64,000 nt of DNA. It comes from Paenibacillus sp. J31TS4. GTDB lineage: Bacteria; Bacillota; Bacilli; Paenibacillales; NBRC-103111. Below are positions 41,812 through 50,354 of the stretch, in pieces. A program made the position numbers and the translations under genes. Position 1 is the first letter of the stretch; every line of letters begins with the position of its first letter. Location: positions 744,001 to 808,000 of the forward strand of contig NZ_BOSI01000001.1 in assembly GCF_018403265.1 (NCBI RefSeq), in the 5' to 3' direction. Below the pieces are notes generated by a model that did no database searches, was not told where the DNA came from, and saw only the letters and a program-made list of their open reading frames with translations.

Positions 41812-44666
41812 TCCTGTCCTTCCTCCATCCATTGCCGGATCCGGGGCACCATCTGATGGGTCGGCATATGCTCGATCTTGGGCCCCGGAAGCGAGTATAG
41901 AAAATATTTGCCGTAGCTCGTGTCGATCACCCGGGTATCGTACAACAGGACGATTCCTTTGTCGCTGGCGCTGCGCACGAGCCGCCCGAAGCCCTGCTTG
42001 AACCGGATGACCGCCTGCGGCACGGAGAGCTTCAGAAACGGGTTCTTGTTCTGCTTCTTCAAGCTCTCGCTCTTCGCCTCGGCCACCGGATGGTTCGGCG
42101 GCTGAAACGGCAGCCGGACGATCGCCAGGCACGTGAGCGCCTCGCCTGGGATATCGACGCCCTCCCAGAAGCTGCTTGTGCCGAGCAGGACGGCGGCACC
42201 GCTGTCCTGGAACATGCGCGTCAGCTTGCTCCGGTTGAAGCTGTCCATCCCCTGGCCCAGCACCTGGATGCCGAGCGGTGCCAAACGCTCCTTCAGCTCG
42301 GGATAGGCCTGCTTAAGCATCCGGTAGGACGTGAAGAGGACGAGCATGCGTCCCTTGGTTGTCTCCGCCACCTCGGCGAGCGACTGGACCAGCTTGTCGA
42401 CGAAATACGCTTCGCCGCTCGCCCCTTTGATGTTGGGGAAGTCGCGCGGAATACAGACGAGCGCCTGCTTGCGGTAATCGAACGGAGACGGCAGCATGAC
42501 CGTCTTGAGCTTATCCGACTTCGCGAGTCCGATCGAATCCGTTGTATAGTCGAACGACTTGTCTACGGATAGAGTAGCGGAGGTCAGGACGACGCTGTCC
42601 TTCTCGTCGAAGAAATATTGCTGCAGATACGGACTGACGTCCATCGGAACGGCTATGAGATGAAGCGATTTGGCTTTGAACTGCGGGCTCGCTTCCATCC
42701 AGTAGACGTAATCCTCGTCGGACCGCTTCATGAAGAAACGAAGGTTGTCGCGATGCCGGTACAAATCCTTGAGCGTACCGGTCAGATCGGTGACGAGGCT
42801 CTTGATGTCGAGTTCGTCCTGGACGTCCTTCAGTTCCTGCAGCAATCGCTCGAGCTGGCGCAGCGCGTCGGTCAGCAGGAGGAAGAGGTTGTCCTCCATG
42901 CCGCCGAGCAGCGTCCATTCCGCAGGAAGGGCCTCCCCCTTGAGCCGGAGCACGAGTCCCCCCGTCTCGCTGGAATCCGCCTGACGGCCGCCGATGAGCG
43001 AATACAGAGCATCCGTGAGTTCGTCCCACTGGGTCCGCACCTCGGTCAGCAGCTCATAGACGCGCTCAATGACGGCCCCCCAGGCGGACGTGCGCTCCCC
43101 CGCCTCTCCCTCTCCTTGCTGCAGCTTTATGCGCAGCTGCGGCAGCTGGCCGGTTCGCGAATCCTTATAAAGCCACAGCAGCGTGTTGAAGAAGGACAGG
43201 TAGCTGACCTCCGTCCCCATATGCTTGCTCGCCACTTCCTCGAAGTGGTGGGCTTCGTCGACGACGAGATGCTTGTAGCCCGGCAGCAGCCTGTGCTCGG
43301 CCTTCACGTCGGTGAAGAGCAGGGAATGATTCGTTATAACCACGTCGGCTTTGTTCGCCTGGTGGCGGGCACGGTGGTAGAAGCACTTTTTGAACCAAGG
43401 GCAAGCCTTGTTCAGGCACGAATCGGCGTCGCTCGAGACGCTACGCCAGAATTCCGCCCCCTTGCCGCTGTTCAGATGCAGCTCCTCCTCGTCACCCCTC
43501 GCCGTTTCGCTGAGCCAGACGAGCATCTGAGCCGCCGTAATCCGGTCATCCTTCGGGAAGACATAGTCGCCCAGCGTGACCTTGTTCTCAAATTTGCGCA
43601 GACACAGATAATGGCTTCTGCCCTTGAGCACGGCAGCCTGAAACGGCACCGGAAAGATCTCCTGCAGAATGGGCAAATCCCGCTCCTGCAGCTGCTCCTG
43701 CAGATTGATCGTATGCGTGCTGACGAGGATCTTCTTGTCCTCGCGGATGCCGTGATACAGCGAGGGGATCAAGTAACCGAGCGACTTGCCTGTTCCCGTC
43801 CCCGCTTCGATCAGCAGATGCTTGTCCTCCTCGAACGAGCTCGCTACTTCCCGCAGCATAATCTCCTGCGCCTCGCGGTCCTCGTACTGGGCGAACTTGC
43901 TCCGCAGCCGGTTCTTGATTTCCTCGTAGAACTGCTCGAACGGCACTTGAGCGGCCGAGCGATCGACCGGAACGGCCTCCTCGTTCTCCTCGCCCCAGTC
44001 GTCGACGTTCAGGGCGAACTGCCGGTAATACCGGCGGTCGTCCTCCTCACCGGTCGCCAGACTCTCCCCCCGCTCCGCCATTTCCTGCAGGAACCAGGCC
44101 AGATCGCTGTTCGCGTAATCGTTCTCGAAGATCGCCGCCATTCGCTGAACGACTAGAAGCGGCAGCTCCTCAAAGCGACCAAGGCACTGGAGCCAAATCT
44201 CGGCAGTCGCCTCCGCGTCCGAATCCGCCTGGTGAGGGCGCTCGTGCCGGATTCCCAGCGCGTCCGTGACGTTCGACAGCTGAAGGCTTCCCATCGTCGG
44301 ATACAGAATCCGCAGCAGGTCGATCGTGTCGAGCACCGGCCCGGAGAACGGCATATAGCCGCTCGCATCGAGCGCCCGTTGCAGAAAGCCTAGATCGAAA
44401 TGGACGTTGTGGGCCACCAGCGCGCAGTCGTAAAGCATCGGCTGCAGCTCCATCAGCACCTCGTCGATCCCGGGAGCGTCCTTGACCATCTCGTCCGTAA
44501 TGCCGGTTAATTGGGTGATAAAGGGCGGTATGGCTACCGATGGCTTCACCAGCGATGCATAACGCCCGACGATACGTTGTTCCTCTATAAGAATAAGACC
44601 AACCTGGATGATTTCGTCCGCAGGCTGGCCTCCCGTTGTTTCGAAATCCAATACGGCATAGTTCAT
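41808..44666 (-). CDS. dinG: DinG-type helicase with N-terminal 3'-5' exonuclease domain
   Basis: About 952 residues. Residues 1-165 form a DnaQ-type exonuclease (VLDFETTGGQPADE, HNVHFDLGFL, HQADSDAEAT). An XPD-like superfamily 2 helicase follows with Walker A EAGTGTGKSLGYLIP near residue 290, DEAH box VVDEAHHFEE near 470, and motif VI QGFGRLVRS near the C-terminus. Four cysteines at about 349, 415, 420 and 426 (YLC and C-X4-C-X5-C) sit where the XPD/DinG family holds a 4Fe-4S cluster. The ATG at 44666 has AAGG close upstream. It precedes rex and is separated from the TPR gene by a terminator. Confidence 0.93.
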   Translation of the reverse strand: MNYAVLDFETTGGQPADEIIQVGLILIEEQRIVGRYASLVKPSVAIPPFITQLTGITDEMVKDAPGIDEVLMELQPMLYDCALVAHNVHFDLGFLQRALDASGYMPFSGPVLDTIDLLRILYPTMGSLQLSNVTDALGIRHERPHQADSDAEATAEIWLQCLGRFEELPLLVVQRMAAIFENDYANSDLAWFLQEMAERGESLATGEEDDRRYYRQFALNVDDWGEENEEAVPVDRSAAQVPFEQFYEEIKNRLRSKFAQYEDREAQEIMLREVASSFEEDKHLLIEAGTGTGKSLGYLIPSLYHGIREDKKILVSTHTINLQEQLQERDLPILQEIFPVPFQAAVLKGRSHYLCLRKFENKVTLGDYVFPKDDRITAAQMLVWLSETARGDEEELHLNSGKGAEFWRSVSSDADSCLNKACPWFKKCFYHRARHQANKADVVITNHSLLFTDVKAEHRLLPGYKHLVVDEAHHFEEVASKHMGTEVSYLSFFNTLLWLYKDSRTGQLPQLRIKLQQGEGEAGERTSAWGAVIERVYELLTEVRTQWDELTDALYSLIGGRQADSSETGGLVLRLKGEALPAEWTLLGGMEDNLFLLLTDALRQLERLLQELKDVQDELDIKSLVTDLTGTLKDLYRHRDNLRFFMKRSDEDYVYWMEASPQFKAKSLHLIAVPMDVSPYLQQYFFDEKDSVVLTSATLSVDKSFDYTTDSIGLAKSDKLKTVMLPSPFDYRKQALVCIPRDFPNIKGASGEAYFVDKLVQSLAEVAETTKGRMLVLFTSYRMLKQAYPELKERLAPLGIQVLGQGMDSFNRSKLTRMFQDSGAAVLLGTSSFWEGVDIPGEALTCLAIVRLPFQPPNHPVAEAKSESLKKQNKNPFLKLSVPQAVIRFKQGFGRLVRSASDKGIVLLYDTRVIDTSYGKYFLYSLPGPKIEHMPTHQMVPRIRQWMEEGQE

Positions 44667-44723
44667 GTCGCCTTGTTTCCATCCCTTCCCTTGCGCCTGC
44701 TTTCTTAGCATACCAGACTGGCA

Positions 44724-44757
44724 CAAAAAAAGGGAGCGGGAAAATCCTCCCCTCCCT
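44724..44757 (-). terminator. Intrinsic terminator between the TPR gene and dinG
   Basis: On the minus strand AGGGAG...CTCCCT pair, with an inner GGGA/TCCC stem, followed by seven T. It starts right after the TPR gene stop and would limit read-through into dinG. Confidence 0.8.
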
Positions 44758-44759
44758 CG

Positions 44760-45401
44760 CTACATAAGCCGCTTTCCGACCTGCCCGACGACGGAGCCCT
44801 CCACGCACGCGGGGTCCTCCAGGTAAGCCTGCTTGAAGCATTCGAGCGCTTGTTCGAGATTGTCGTTCTCGACATGAATGCAGCCCATCGCCGTGTACGA
44901 GATGGCCTTGACCCGGCCGTTGTCGGTCAGCGGCAGCAAAAACAGAAACTGTCTCATCGCCTCTCCGTGATGCCCGAGCTGGAGATGGGACATGGCCAGA
45001 TAGATGCGCGCCAGTAAAAAGTCCGGATGCCGCCGAATCAGCTCGTTCAGCTTGCCGGCGGCGCGGTCGAACATGGATAATTTATAATACCCTTGGGCTT
45101 GCACGAATTCTTCCTGCTGGGGCTCCTCTAGGCTTATGGCCGAGGCGGCGGCTGTTGCTGCAGCCGATTCCTCACCCTCCGGCTCGAAGGTGGATTCCCC
45201 AGCATGCTGCCGGATGATGGCCATGACCTGGCCCAGCTTCTCCTCGAACAGGAGCCATTCTTCGAGACAGCTGTCTCCCATTGCCTTGAGCACGAGCAGC
45301 TGCTCCTGCAGAAACCGCTGCTCTTCCTCGGATGCCGCTTCGTAATCGGTCATAATGTCGGCCAACACGTCATGCATGGTCGCAAACAATGGTTTAAACA
45401 T
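44760..45401 (-). CDS. Tetratricopeptide-repeat protein
   Basis: 213 residues. The first 75 are helical and acidic (MHDVLADIMTDYEAASEEEQ), then an Ala-rich acidic linker, then about two and a half TPR units from residue 100: YYKLSMFDRAAGKLNELIRR, ARIYLAMSHLQLGHHGEAMR, TAMGCIHVENDNLEQALECF. No enzyme domain; likely a protein-protein adaptor in the cytoplasm. It lies 155 bases downstream of panD and has its own terminator. Function unknown. Confidence 0.85.
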   Translation of the reverse strand: MFKPLFATMHDVLADIMTDYEAASEEEQRFLQEQLLVLKAMGDSCLEEWLLFEEKLGQVMAIIRQHAGESTFEPEGEESAAATAAASAISLEEPQQEEFVQAQGYYKLSMFDRAAGKLNELIRRHPDFLLARIYLAMSHLQLGHHGEAMRQFLFLLPLTDNGRVKAISYTAMGCIHVENDNLEQALECFKQAYLEDPACVEGSVVGQVGKRLM

Positions 45402-45556
45402 TCGTCATCCCACCCTGTATGCGGAGTCGCACGCGGCCTATCCCTCGTGTACCCTCATTGTGCGTCAAGGGGGGTGGTTTCATACCTGCCTATGTCGCCC
45501 TGCCCGCCCCTCCCGACATGTTGGGAACCGGGCCGGAGCGTTGCCCGGACGCCGAC

Positions 45557-45940
45557 TTAAGCGGTCGTGGAATGGGGCTCCTGATGCAACAGCCTGTCGA
45601 TCTTGTTGCCGGCTCCCATGATCGCCACTTTGGGCGCATGGGTCCGGATCTCCTCCTCGTTCAGCAGAGCGTAGGAGATGATGATGACGATATCGCCAGG
45701 CTGGACGAGACGGGCCGCCGCGCCGTTTAGGCAAATAACGCCGGAGCCGCGGGGACCCGGTATAATATAGGTTTCAAAACGCGCGCCGTTGTTATTGTTG
45801 ACGATCTGCACCTTTTCGTTCGGCAGCATATCGACCGCCTCGAGGAGGTCCTCGTCGATCGTAATGCTTCCGACATAGTTTAAATTGGCTTCCGTAACGG
45901 TTGCCTTGTGCAGCTTCGCTTTCATCATGGTTCTAAGCAT
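45557..45940 (-). CDS. panD: Aspartate 1-decarboxylase
   Basis: 127 residues; makes beta-alanine for pantothenate. The self-cleaving Gly-Ser that creates the pyruvoyl cofactor is visible in [15 protein letters not shown] (Ser near residue 25). [15 protein letters not shown] and [17 protein letters not shown] are conserved. The start [15 protein letters not shown] aligns with B. subtilis MYRTMMSGKLHRATV and overlaps the panC stop by 8 bases. Last gene of panBCD. Confidence 0.97.
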   Translation of the reverse strand: MLRTMMKAKLHKATVTEANLNYVGSITIDEDLLEAVDMLPNEKVQIVNNNNGARFETYIIPGPRGSGVICLNGAAARLVQPGDIVIIISYALLNEEEIRTHAPKVAIMGAGNKIDRLLHQEPHSTTA

Positions 45941-46844
45941 GGACCTCGGCCCCTTTCTTCTCGTTGTTCCATGGCAGCAGGACGTTGTCGATGAGCCGCG
46001 TCTTGCCGTAGCGGACCGCGCAGGCGACGAGCAGCCGGTCATCGCCGGGCAGCTCCTGCCGCATAGCTTCCTCTGGGGTCAGCAGGGACGGATAGGTCAA
46101 TACCTCGACATAGTCGATATCGGCCAGCGGCGACCGCTGAATGCCTTCCATGATGCGGTCCCGCAGTGCGGACGGATCGGCGTTCTCCGCGAGCCACGTC
46201 TCCGCCTGCCGGAGCGTACCCGGCAGACTGAGCGCCTGCCGCCGCTCCTCGTCACTCAAATAGACATTGCGGGAGCTCAGCGCGAGTCCGTCAGCGTCCC
46301 TCAAGGTCGGACAGGGAACGATCTCAGTCGGCATGTTCAGATCGCTCGTCATCTGCTGCACCACCGCCACCTGCTGGGCGTCCTTCATGCCGAAGTATGC
46401 ACGGTCCGGCTGCACGACGTTCAGCAGCTTGGACACGACTGTGGCGACGCCGTCGAAGTGGCCGGGCCGGGAGGCACCGCACAGCCGCTCGGTCAAGCCG
46501 GACACGGCGACCGTCGTCCGGATCGGACGCGGATACATCTCCTGGGCGCTTGGCAGGAAGACGAAGTCGACGCCGCACTCCTCCGCAAGGCGCAGATCCT
46601 TCTCTTCATCACGCGGATATCGGTCGAAGTCTTCGTTCGGTCCGAATTGCAGCGGGTTAACAAAAATGCTCAGCACGACCGTGCCGCATTCCTCTCGCGC
46701 CTTCTTCAGCAGGCTCGCATGTCCCGCGTGTAGATAGCCCATCGTTGGGACGAAGCCGACGCCCGCCAACCCGTTCTCCGAGCGGCGCGTACGCCTTTCG
46801 GCCAGCTCATGTCTAAGTTCTTGAATGGTACGTACCGCTTTCAT
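45933..46844 (-). CDS. panC: Pantothenate synthetase
   Basis: 303 residues, slightly long. Joins pantoate and beta-alanine using ATP. The nucleotidyltransferase motif HIGH-type site reads [20 protein letters not shown] near residue 35; [35 protein letters not shown] and [14 protein letters not shown] are family blocks. GGGAGG lies just upstream. It is 25 bases after panB and overlaps panD. Confidence 0.97.
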   Translation of the reverse strand: MKAVRTIQELRHELAERRTRRSENGLAGVGFVPTMGYLHAGHASLLKKAREECGTVVLSIFVNPLQFGPNEDFDRYPRDEEKDLRLAEECGVDFVFLPSAQEMYPRPIRTTVAVSGLTERLCGASRPGHFDGVATVVSKLLNVVQPDRAYFGMKDAQQVAVVQQMTSDLNMPTEIVPCPTLRDADGLALSSRNVYLSDEERRQALSLPGTLRQAETWLAENADPSALRDRIMEGIQRSPLADIDYVEVLTYPSLLTPEEAMRQELPGDDRLLVACAVRYGKTRLIDNVLLPWNNEKKGAEVHA

Positions 46845-46869
46845 GGTCTCCCTCCCTTTCCACTATGTC

Positions 46870-47721
46870 TCAGTTCTTACTGCCGTATAGATAAGCGGCG
46901 ACGTCCTGCTCTCCCTTGAACGAATGGGAAGCGTCCGGGAATGTCCGCGCTTTGACATCCTTCACATAGCCGGAGAGACCGTCGCGGATCTGGCTGCCGA
47001 TATCGGCATACGTCTTGACGAATTTCTTCGGATAGGTTTCCGAAGCGTACTGCAGGAGGTCGTGGAACACGAGCACCTGTCCGTCACAGCTTGGTCCCGC
47101 GCCGATCCCGATGGTCGGAATCGACAGCTCCTTCGTCACCAGCTCCGCCAGCTCCTCCGTGACCAGCTCGAGCACGACTGCGAACGCGCCGGCCTGCTCG
47201 AGCGCTTTGGCGTCCTCCAGCAGCTTGGCCGCCTGCTTTGACGTCTTGCCCTGCACCTTGAAGCCTCCGATCTGATAGACCGACTGGGGAGTCAGCCCGA
47301 TATGTCCCATAACGGGCACACCGGCCTTGGTGATAGCCTCTACCGTGTGGGCGATCTCGGTGCCGCCCTCCATTTTGATCGCCTTGCACAGCCCCTCCTG
47401 CATGAGTCGCGCCACGTTGGCGAGCGTCGTATCCAGGCTCCCGTGATAGGTCATGAACGGCAAATCCGTGACGACGAACGTGTCGGGCGCTCCCCGCGTA
47501 ACCGCGCGGGTATGATAGATCATGTCATCGAGGGTTACCGGCAGCGTCGATTCATAGCCCAGCACGACGTTCCCGAGCGAATCGCCTACCAGGATGACGT
47601 CGATGCCCGCCTCTTGCGCCAGACTCGCCGACGGATAGTCGTAGGCGGTCACCATCGTAATCGGGTCGCCGTCCTTTTTCATTCGTTTCATACGCGAGGT
47701 CGTGATCGGTTTCTTCTCCAT
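46870..47721 (-). CDS. panB: 3-methyl-2-oxobutanoate hydroxymethyltransferase
   Basis: About 283 residues; makes ketopantoate from ketoisovalerate and methylene-THF. Visible are MVTAYDYPSASLAQEAGIDV, ILVGDSLGNVVLGYESTLPV with the metal Asp, KMEGG, GHIGLTPQSVYQIGGFKVQG and IGIGAGPSCDGQVLVFHDLL. The chosen ATG at 47721 has GGGAG 7 bases upstream; another ATG two codons earlier (47727) is only one base from that site. First gene of panBCD, preceded by a structured leader with a terminator. Confidence 0.95.
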   Translation of the reverse strand: MEKKPITTSRMKRMKKDGDPITMVTAYDYPSASLAQEAGIDVILVGDSLGNVVLGYESTLPVTLDDMIYHTRAVTRGAPDTFVVTDLPFMTYHGSLDTTLANVARLMQEGLCKAIKMEGGTEIAHTVEAITKAGVPVMGHIGLTPQSVYQIGGFKVQGKTSKQAAKLLEDAKALEQAGAFAVVLELVTEELAELVTKELSIPTIGIGAGPSCDGQVLVFHDLLQYASETYPKKFVKTYADIGSQIRDGLSGYVKDVKARTFPDASHSFKGEQDVAAYLYGSKN

Positions 47722-47782
47722 CTCCATTCTCCCTTCTTTTCTCCCGCCATCCGTTTGCTTGTTCTCTCTCTGAGCTTGAACA

Positions 47783-47812
47783 TAAAAAAACCTTTTAGCC
47801 GCAACTAAAAGG
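47783..47812 (-). terminator. Terminator in the panB leader (likely attenuator)
   Basis: On the minus strand CCTTTTAG and CTAAAAGG form a stem with a 6-base loop, followed by seven T. It lies about 60 bases before panB and about 180 bases after an extended -10 promoter, so it is either a birA terminator or a regulated attenuator for panBCD. Confidence 0.75.
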
Positions 47813-47840
47813 AGGTCATGAATACATAGAAACACACTGT

Positions 47841-47895
47841 ATTTATGATCCTTCTGTCTCGGTCCTTACGGCTCAGAGCAGAATCCGACATAAAT
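47841..47895 (-). promoter_or_regulatory. Structured RNA element in the panB leader
   Basis: On the minus strand a 55-base hairpin: outer arms ATTTATG/CATAAAT, an internal loop TCGGA against GGAT, then TTCTG/CAGAA, one unpaired A, CTC/GAG, and an apical loop of about 15 bases. It sits between the candidate promoter and the terminator. A class called the pan RNA motif, hairpins with bulged A residues upstream of pan operons, is known; whether this is a member I cannot verify from memory. Confidence 0.45.
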
Positions 47896-47997
47896 GCCAA
47901 TACGCTTATTAAGGATAGTATCATTGTGTCCGGCGCAGCGCCGGATTAGCCAGGCAGGGAAGTGCAGTTCCTTCACGGATACCGCCTTCGCAGCTTC

Positions 47998-48003
47998 ATT
48001 ATA
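47998..48003 (-). promoter_or_regulatory. Extended -10 promoter for panBCD
   Basis: On the minus strand TGGTATAAT gives a perfect -10 with the TGn extension; the -35 region (GGTACC) is poor, as often with extended -10 sites. It places the start near 47990, about 270 bases before panB and 50 bases after birA ends. Confidence 0.55.
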
Positions 48004-48049
48004 CCAAATTTTACGCATTGGGTACCATTCTTTTTTCATCCCGTTCGCC

Positions 48050-49015
48050 TTATAGCGACACGTCTCCCGAAAACACGCGCACCCTTTCGCCTTCCCGAGT
48101 GCGAACCAAGAGCGCTCCCGATTCGTCCAGCGCTTCGGCCGTTCCATCCACGGACCCTGTGGGCGTTTGAACGCGCACATGTCGCCCCAATGTGACGCTG
48201 AGCGCTTCCCACAGCGTCCGAATCGGGCCGAAGCCTTCCCGGAGATAGAGGTCGTACAGCTCCTCGAACTGCTCCAGGAACCGGCATACCAGCTGAACCC
48301 TGTCGACGGCCGCTCCCGATTCGATTCGGAGCGAGGTCGCCCTCTCCTTGAGCTCGTCCGGGTAATCGGCCTCCGTCAAATTGGCATCGATGCCGATGCC
48401 GAACACGACATGCGTCAGCCGGTTGTCCTCCGCGCCCGATTCCAGCAGGATGCCGCTGAACTTCTTCCCCCGGGCCAGCAGATCGTTCGGCCATTTGATC
48501 CCGGCTTCCACCCCGGTCTCTCTGCGAATCGTCCGGCACAGTGCGACGGCCGTAAGCAGCGTCAGCTGGGACGTGCAGGCCAGCGGAATCGCCGGCTTCA
48601 GAACGAAGCTCATCCACACGCCTTTCCCCTTGGGGGAATGCCAATGGCGGCCCATCCTTCCGCGCCCATCGGTCTGCTCCTCGGCGAGAACGAGCGTCCC
48701 CTCGGGACAGCCTTGACGGACTAGCTCATGGATGTGAGTTTGGGTCGAGCCTACCTGCTCCAGCAGCTTCAGCGAGCGGCCGATCGTCTTCGTCCGCAGA
48801 CAGGCGGCCAGCTCGGCGGCGCTCATCCTGGACGGTTCTCCTGTTAGACGGTAGCCCCGTCTCGGCGCCGAATCGAACTCGTAGCCGTCCTTGCGCAAAT
48901 TCTGCATTTGTTTCCAGACTGCCGTGCGCGAGCAGCCGAGCAGCCTGCTCAGCTCTTCTCCGGACCAATAGCGGCCGGGCTCCTCCTGCAGCAGCGTTAG
49001 CAATCGTTCTTTCAT
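48050..49015 (-). CDS. birA: Biotin protein ligase / biotin operon repressor
   Basis: About 321 residues, bifunctional form. The N-terminal winged helix (YWSGEELSRLLGCSRTAVWK, residues about 15-60) binds DNA; the ligase domain has EEQTDGRGRMGRHWHSPKGKG (biotin-AMP loop), IKWPNDLLARGKKFSGIL and the SH3-like C-terminal domain. It biotinylates carboxylases and can repress biotin genes. The start at 49015 has GAGG 5 bases upstream, overlapping the cca stop region; the ATG at 49048 lies inside cca. The C-terminus is followed by the panB leader. Confidence 0.95.
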   Translation of the reverse strand: MKERLLTLLQEEPGRYWSGEELSRLLGCSRTAVWKQMQNLRKDGYEFDSAPRRGYRLTGEPSRMSAAELAACLRTKTIGRSLKLLEQVGSTQTHIHELVRQGCPEGTLVLAEEQTDGRGRMGRHWHSPKGKGVWMSFVLKPAIPLACTSQLTLLTAVALCRTIRRETGVEAGIKWPNDLLARGKKFSGILLESGAEDNRLTHVVFGIGIDANLTEADYPDELKERATSLRIESGAAVDRVQLVCRFLEQFEELYDLYLREGFGPIRTLWEALSVTLGRHVRVQTPTGSVDGTAEALDESGALLVRTREGERVRVFSGDVSL

Positions 49016-49022
49016 CGTGTCC

Positions 49023-50354
49023 TCACTCTTCGTCATATGTTTTGGCACGGCTGAGAAGCGCCTCCGTCTCGTTGGGAACGGTACCTATCGCCGCTTCCTC
49101 CAGCAGCCTCGCCATGCATGCCGCCAGCCAGGGACCGGCCGGCCGGTCCAAACTCCGGATCAGATCGGTACCTTTGACGGCCAGCGCTTTGCGGTCGCGC
49201 ACCGGCATTTCCTCAAGCCAGGCTCGTCCGTTCTCTACTAGCGTTCGAGCCGTATGCTGCCCGAGCCGCTCAAGAGGCTCCGCTTCTCCCCCTGCTTCCC
49301 CGTCTCCAGCGACTGCCGTAATCGCCTCGCTCCATTCCAGCCAGTCTCGAGCCGTTTGCTCGCCATGGGACAAAACCATGCGCTTCCACAGCCGTTCCAG
49401 CCGACCGTTCGCTCCCTGCCCGGCCGTCCCATCCTGCCGGACGGCAACGGCGAGATCCCTTTCCAGCCGGAGGATGCCAACAATGCTCTCGATCAGCTTG
49501 CCGGGAAACGTCAAGGCCGCGAGCTCGTCCTTCAGTAGGTCGAGCGGGGTTTGCATCCAACGCATCAGCAACGCCCAGCGAAGCTCGGGTCGGATAAGAA
49601 GGGGAAGGGCGCTCAGTTCGGCGGGCATCGCCTCCTTGCCCGTCCAGCTGGCCGAGATCGCAAGCGTCGTCTCCCGCTTGAGGTGATGCAGCAGCCGGCT
49701 CTCTGCAAGCAACTCCGTCCCCCGGTACGGATCCGGTCCTCCCATCAGCTTGTTCCACTCCGTGAATACGCGTTCGATGGCGACATGCCGCAGCAGCTCC
49801 CGGTTGGTGAGAAGCGCCTGCCACGTCTCTTCTTCGACGCGAAACCCCAGATTGGAGGCGAACCGGATGCAGCGGATCATTCGAAGGGCGTCCTCCCGGA
49901 ACCGCTCCTCCGGCCTGCCTACGCAGCGAAGCACCCCGGCCCTAAGATCGGCTTCGCCGCCGAACGGGTCGATCCGCTCACCATCTCGGTTCAACGCGAT
50001 GGCGTTAATGGTGAAATCCCGCCGTTTCAAATCCTCCTCGAGGCTGGTGACGAACGCAACTTCCTTTGGCCGGCGATGGTCCTCGTAGTCCGACTCCGTC
50101 CGGAACGTCGTGACCTCATAGGGCACCCGTTCCAACATCACGGTGACGGTCCCGTGCTGCAGGCCTGTCGGAATTGTATGCTCGAACAAAGCAACCACCT
50201 CGGACGGCTTGGCCGAGGTGGCGATATCGATATCATGGGTCGGCTTCCCGAGCAGCGAGTCGCGGACATAGCCGCCCACGATATAGGCTTCATAGCCGTG
50301 CTCCTCCAGCCGCCGGAGCAGGGAGGCGGCCCGCTCCTCTACATGCAGGTTCAT
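49023..50354 (-). CDS. cca: CCA tRNA nucleotidyltransferase
   Basis: About 443 residues, class II enzyme that adds CCA to tRNA 3' ends. The polymerase head reads YIVGGYVRDSLLGKPTHDID with the catalytic DxD in DIDIATSA, then RRDFTINAIALN, and the RNA-binding neck IRFASNLGFRVEEETWQAL. The C-terminal half is more variable, with an Arg/Gly-rich stretch near residue 335. The ATG at 50354 overlaps the bshA stop as ATGA; upstream in-frame ATGs lie within bshA. Confidence 0.95.
   Translation of the reverse strand: MNLHVEERAASLLRRLEEHGYEAYIVGGYVRDSLLGKPTHDIDIATSAKPSEVVALFEHTIPTGLQHGTVTVMLERVPYEVTTFRTESDYEDHRRPKEVAFVTSLEEDLKRRDFTINAIALNRDGERIDPFGGEADLRAGVLRCVGRPEERFREDALRMIRCIRFASNLGFRVEEETWQALLTNRELLRHVAIERVFTEWNKLMGGPDPYRGTELLAESRLLHHLKRETTLAISASWTGKEAMPAELSALPLLIRPELRWALLMRWMQTPLDLLKDELAALTFPGKLIESIVGILRLERDLAVAVRQDGTAGQGANGRLERLWKRMVLSHGEQTARDWLEWSEAITAVAGDGEAGGEAEPLERLGQHTARTLVENGRAWLEEMPVRDRKALAVKGTDLIRSLDRPAGPWLAACMARLLEEAAIGTVPNETEALLSRAKTYDEE

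Noticed and set aside
47866-48180. 104-codon frame between panB and birA
   Set aside because: Its N-terminal half lies inside birA out of frame and the remainder overlaps the promoter and leader hairpins; a 36-codon GTG version is kept only as a remark.
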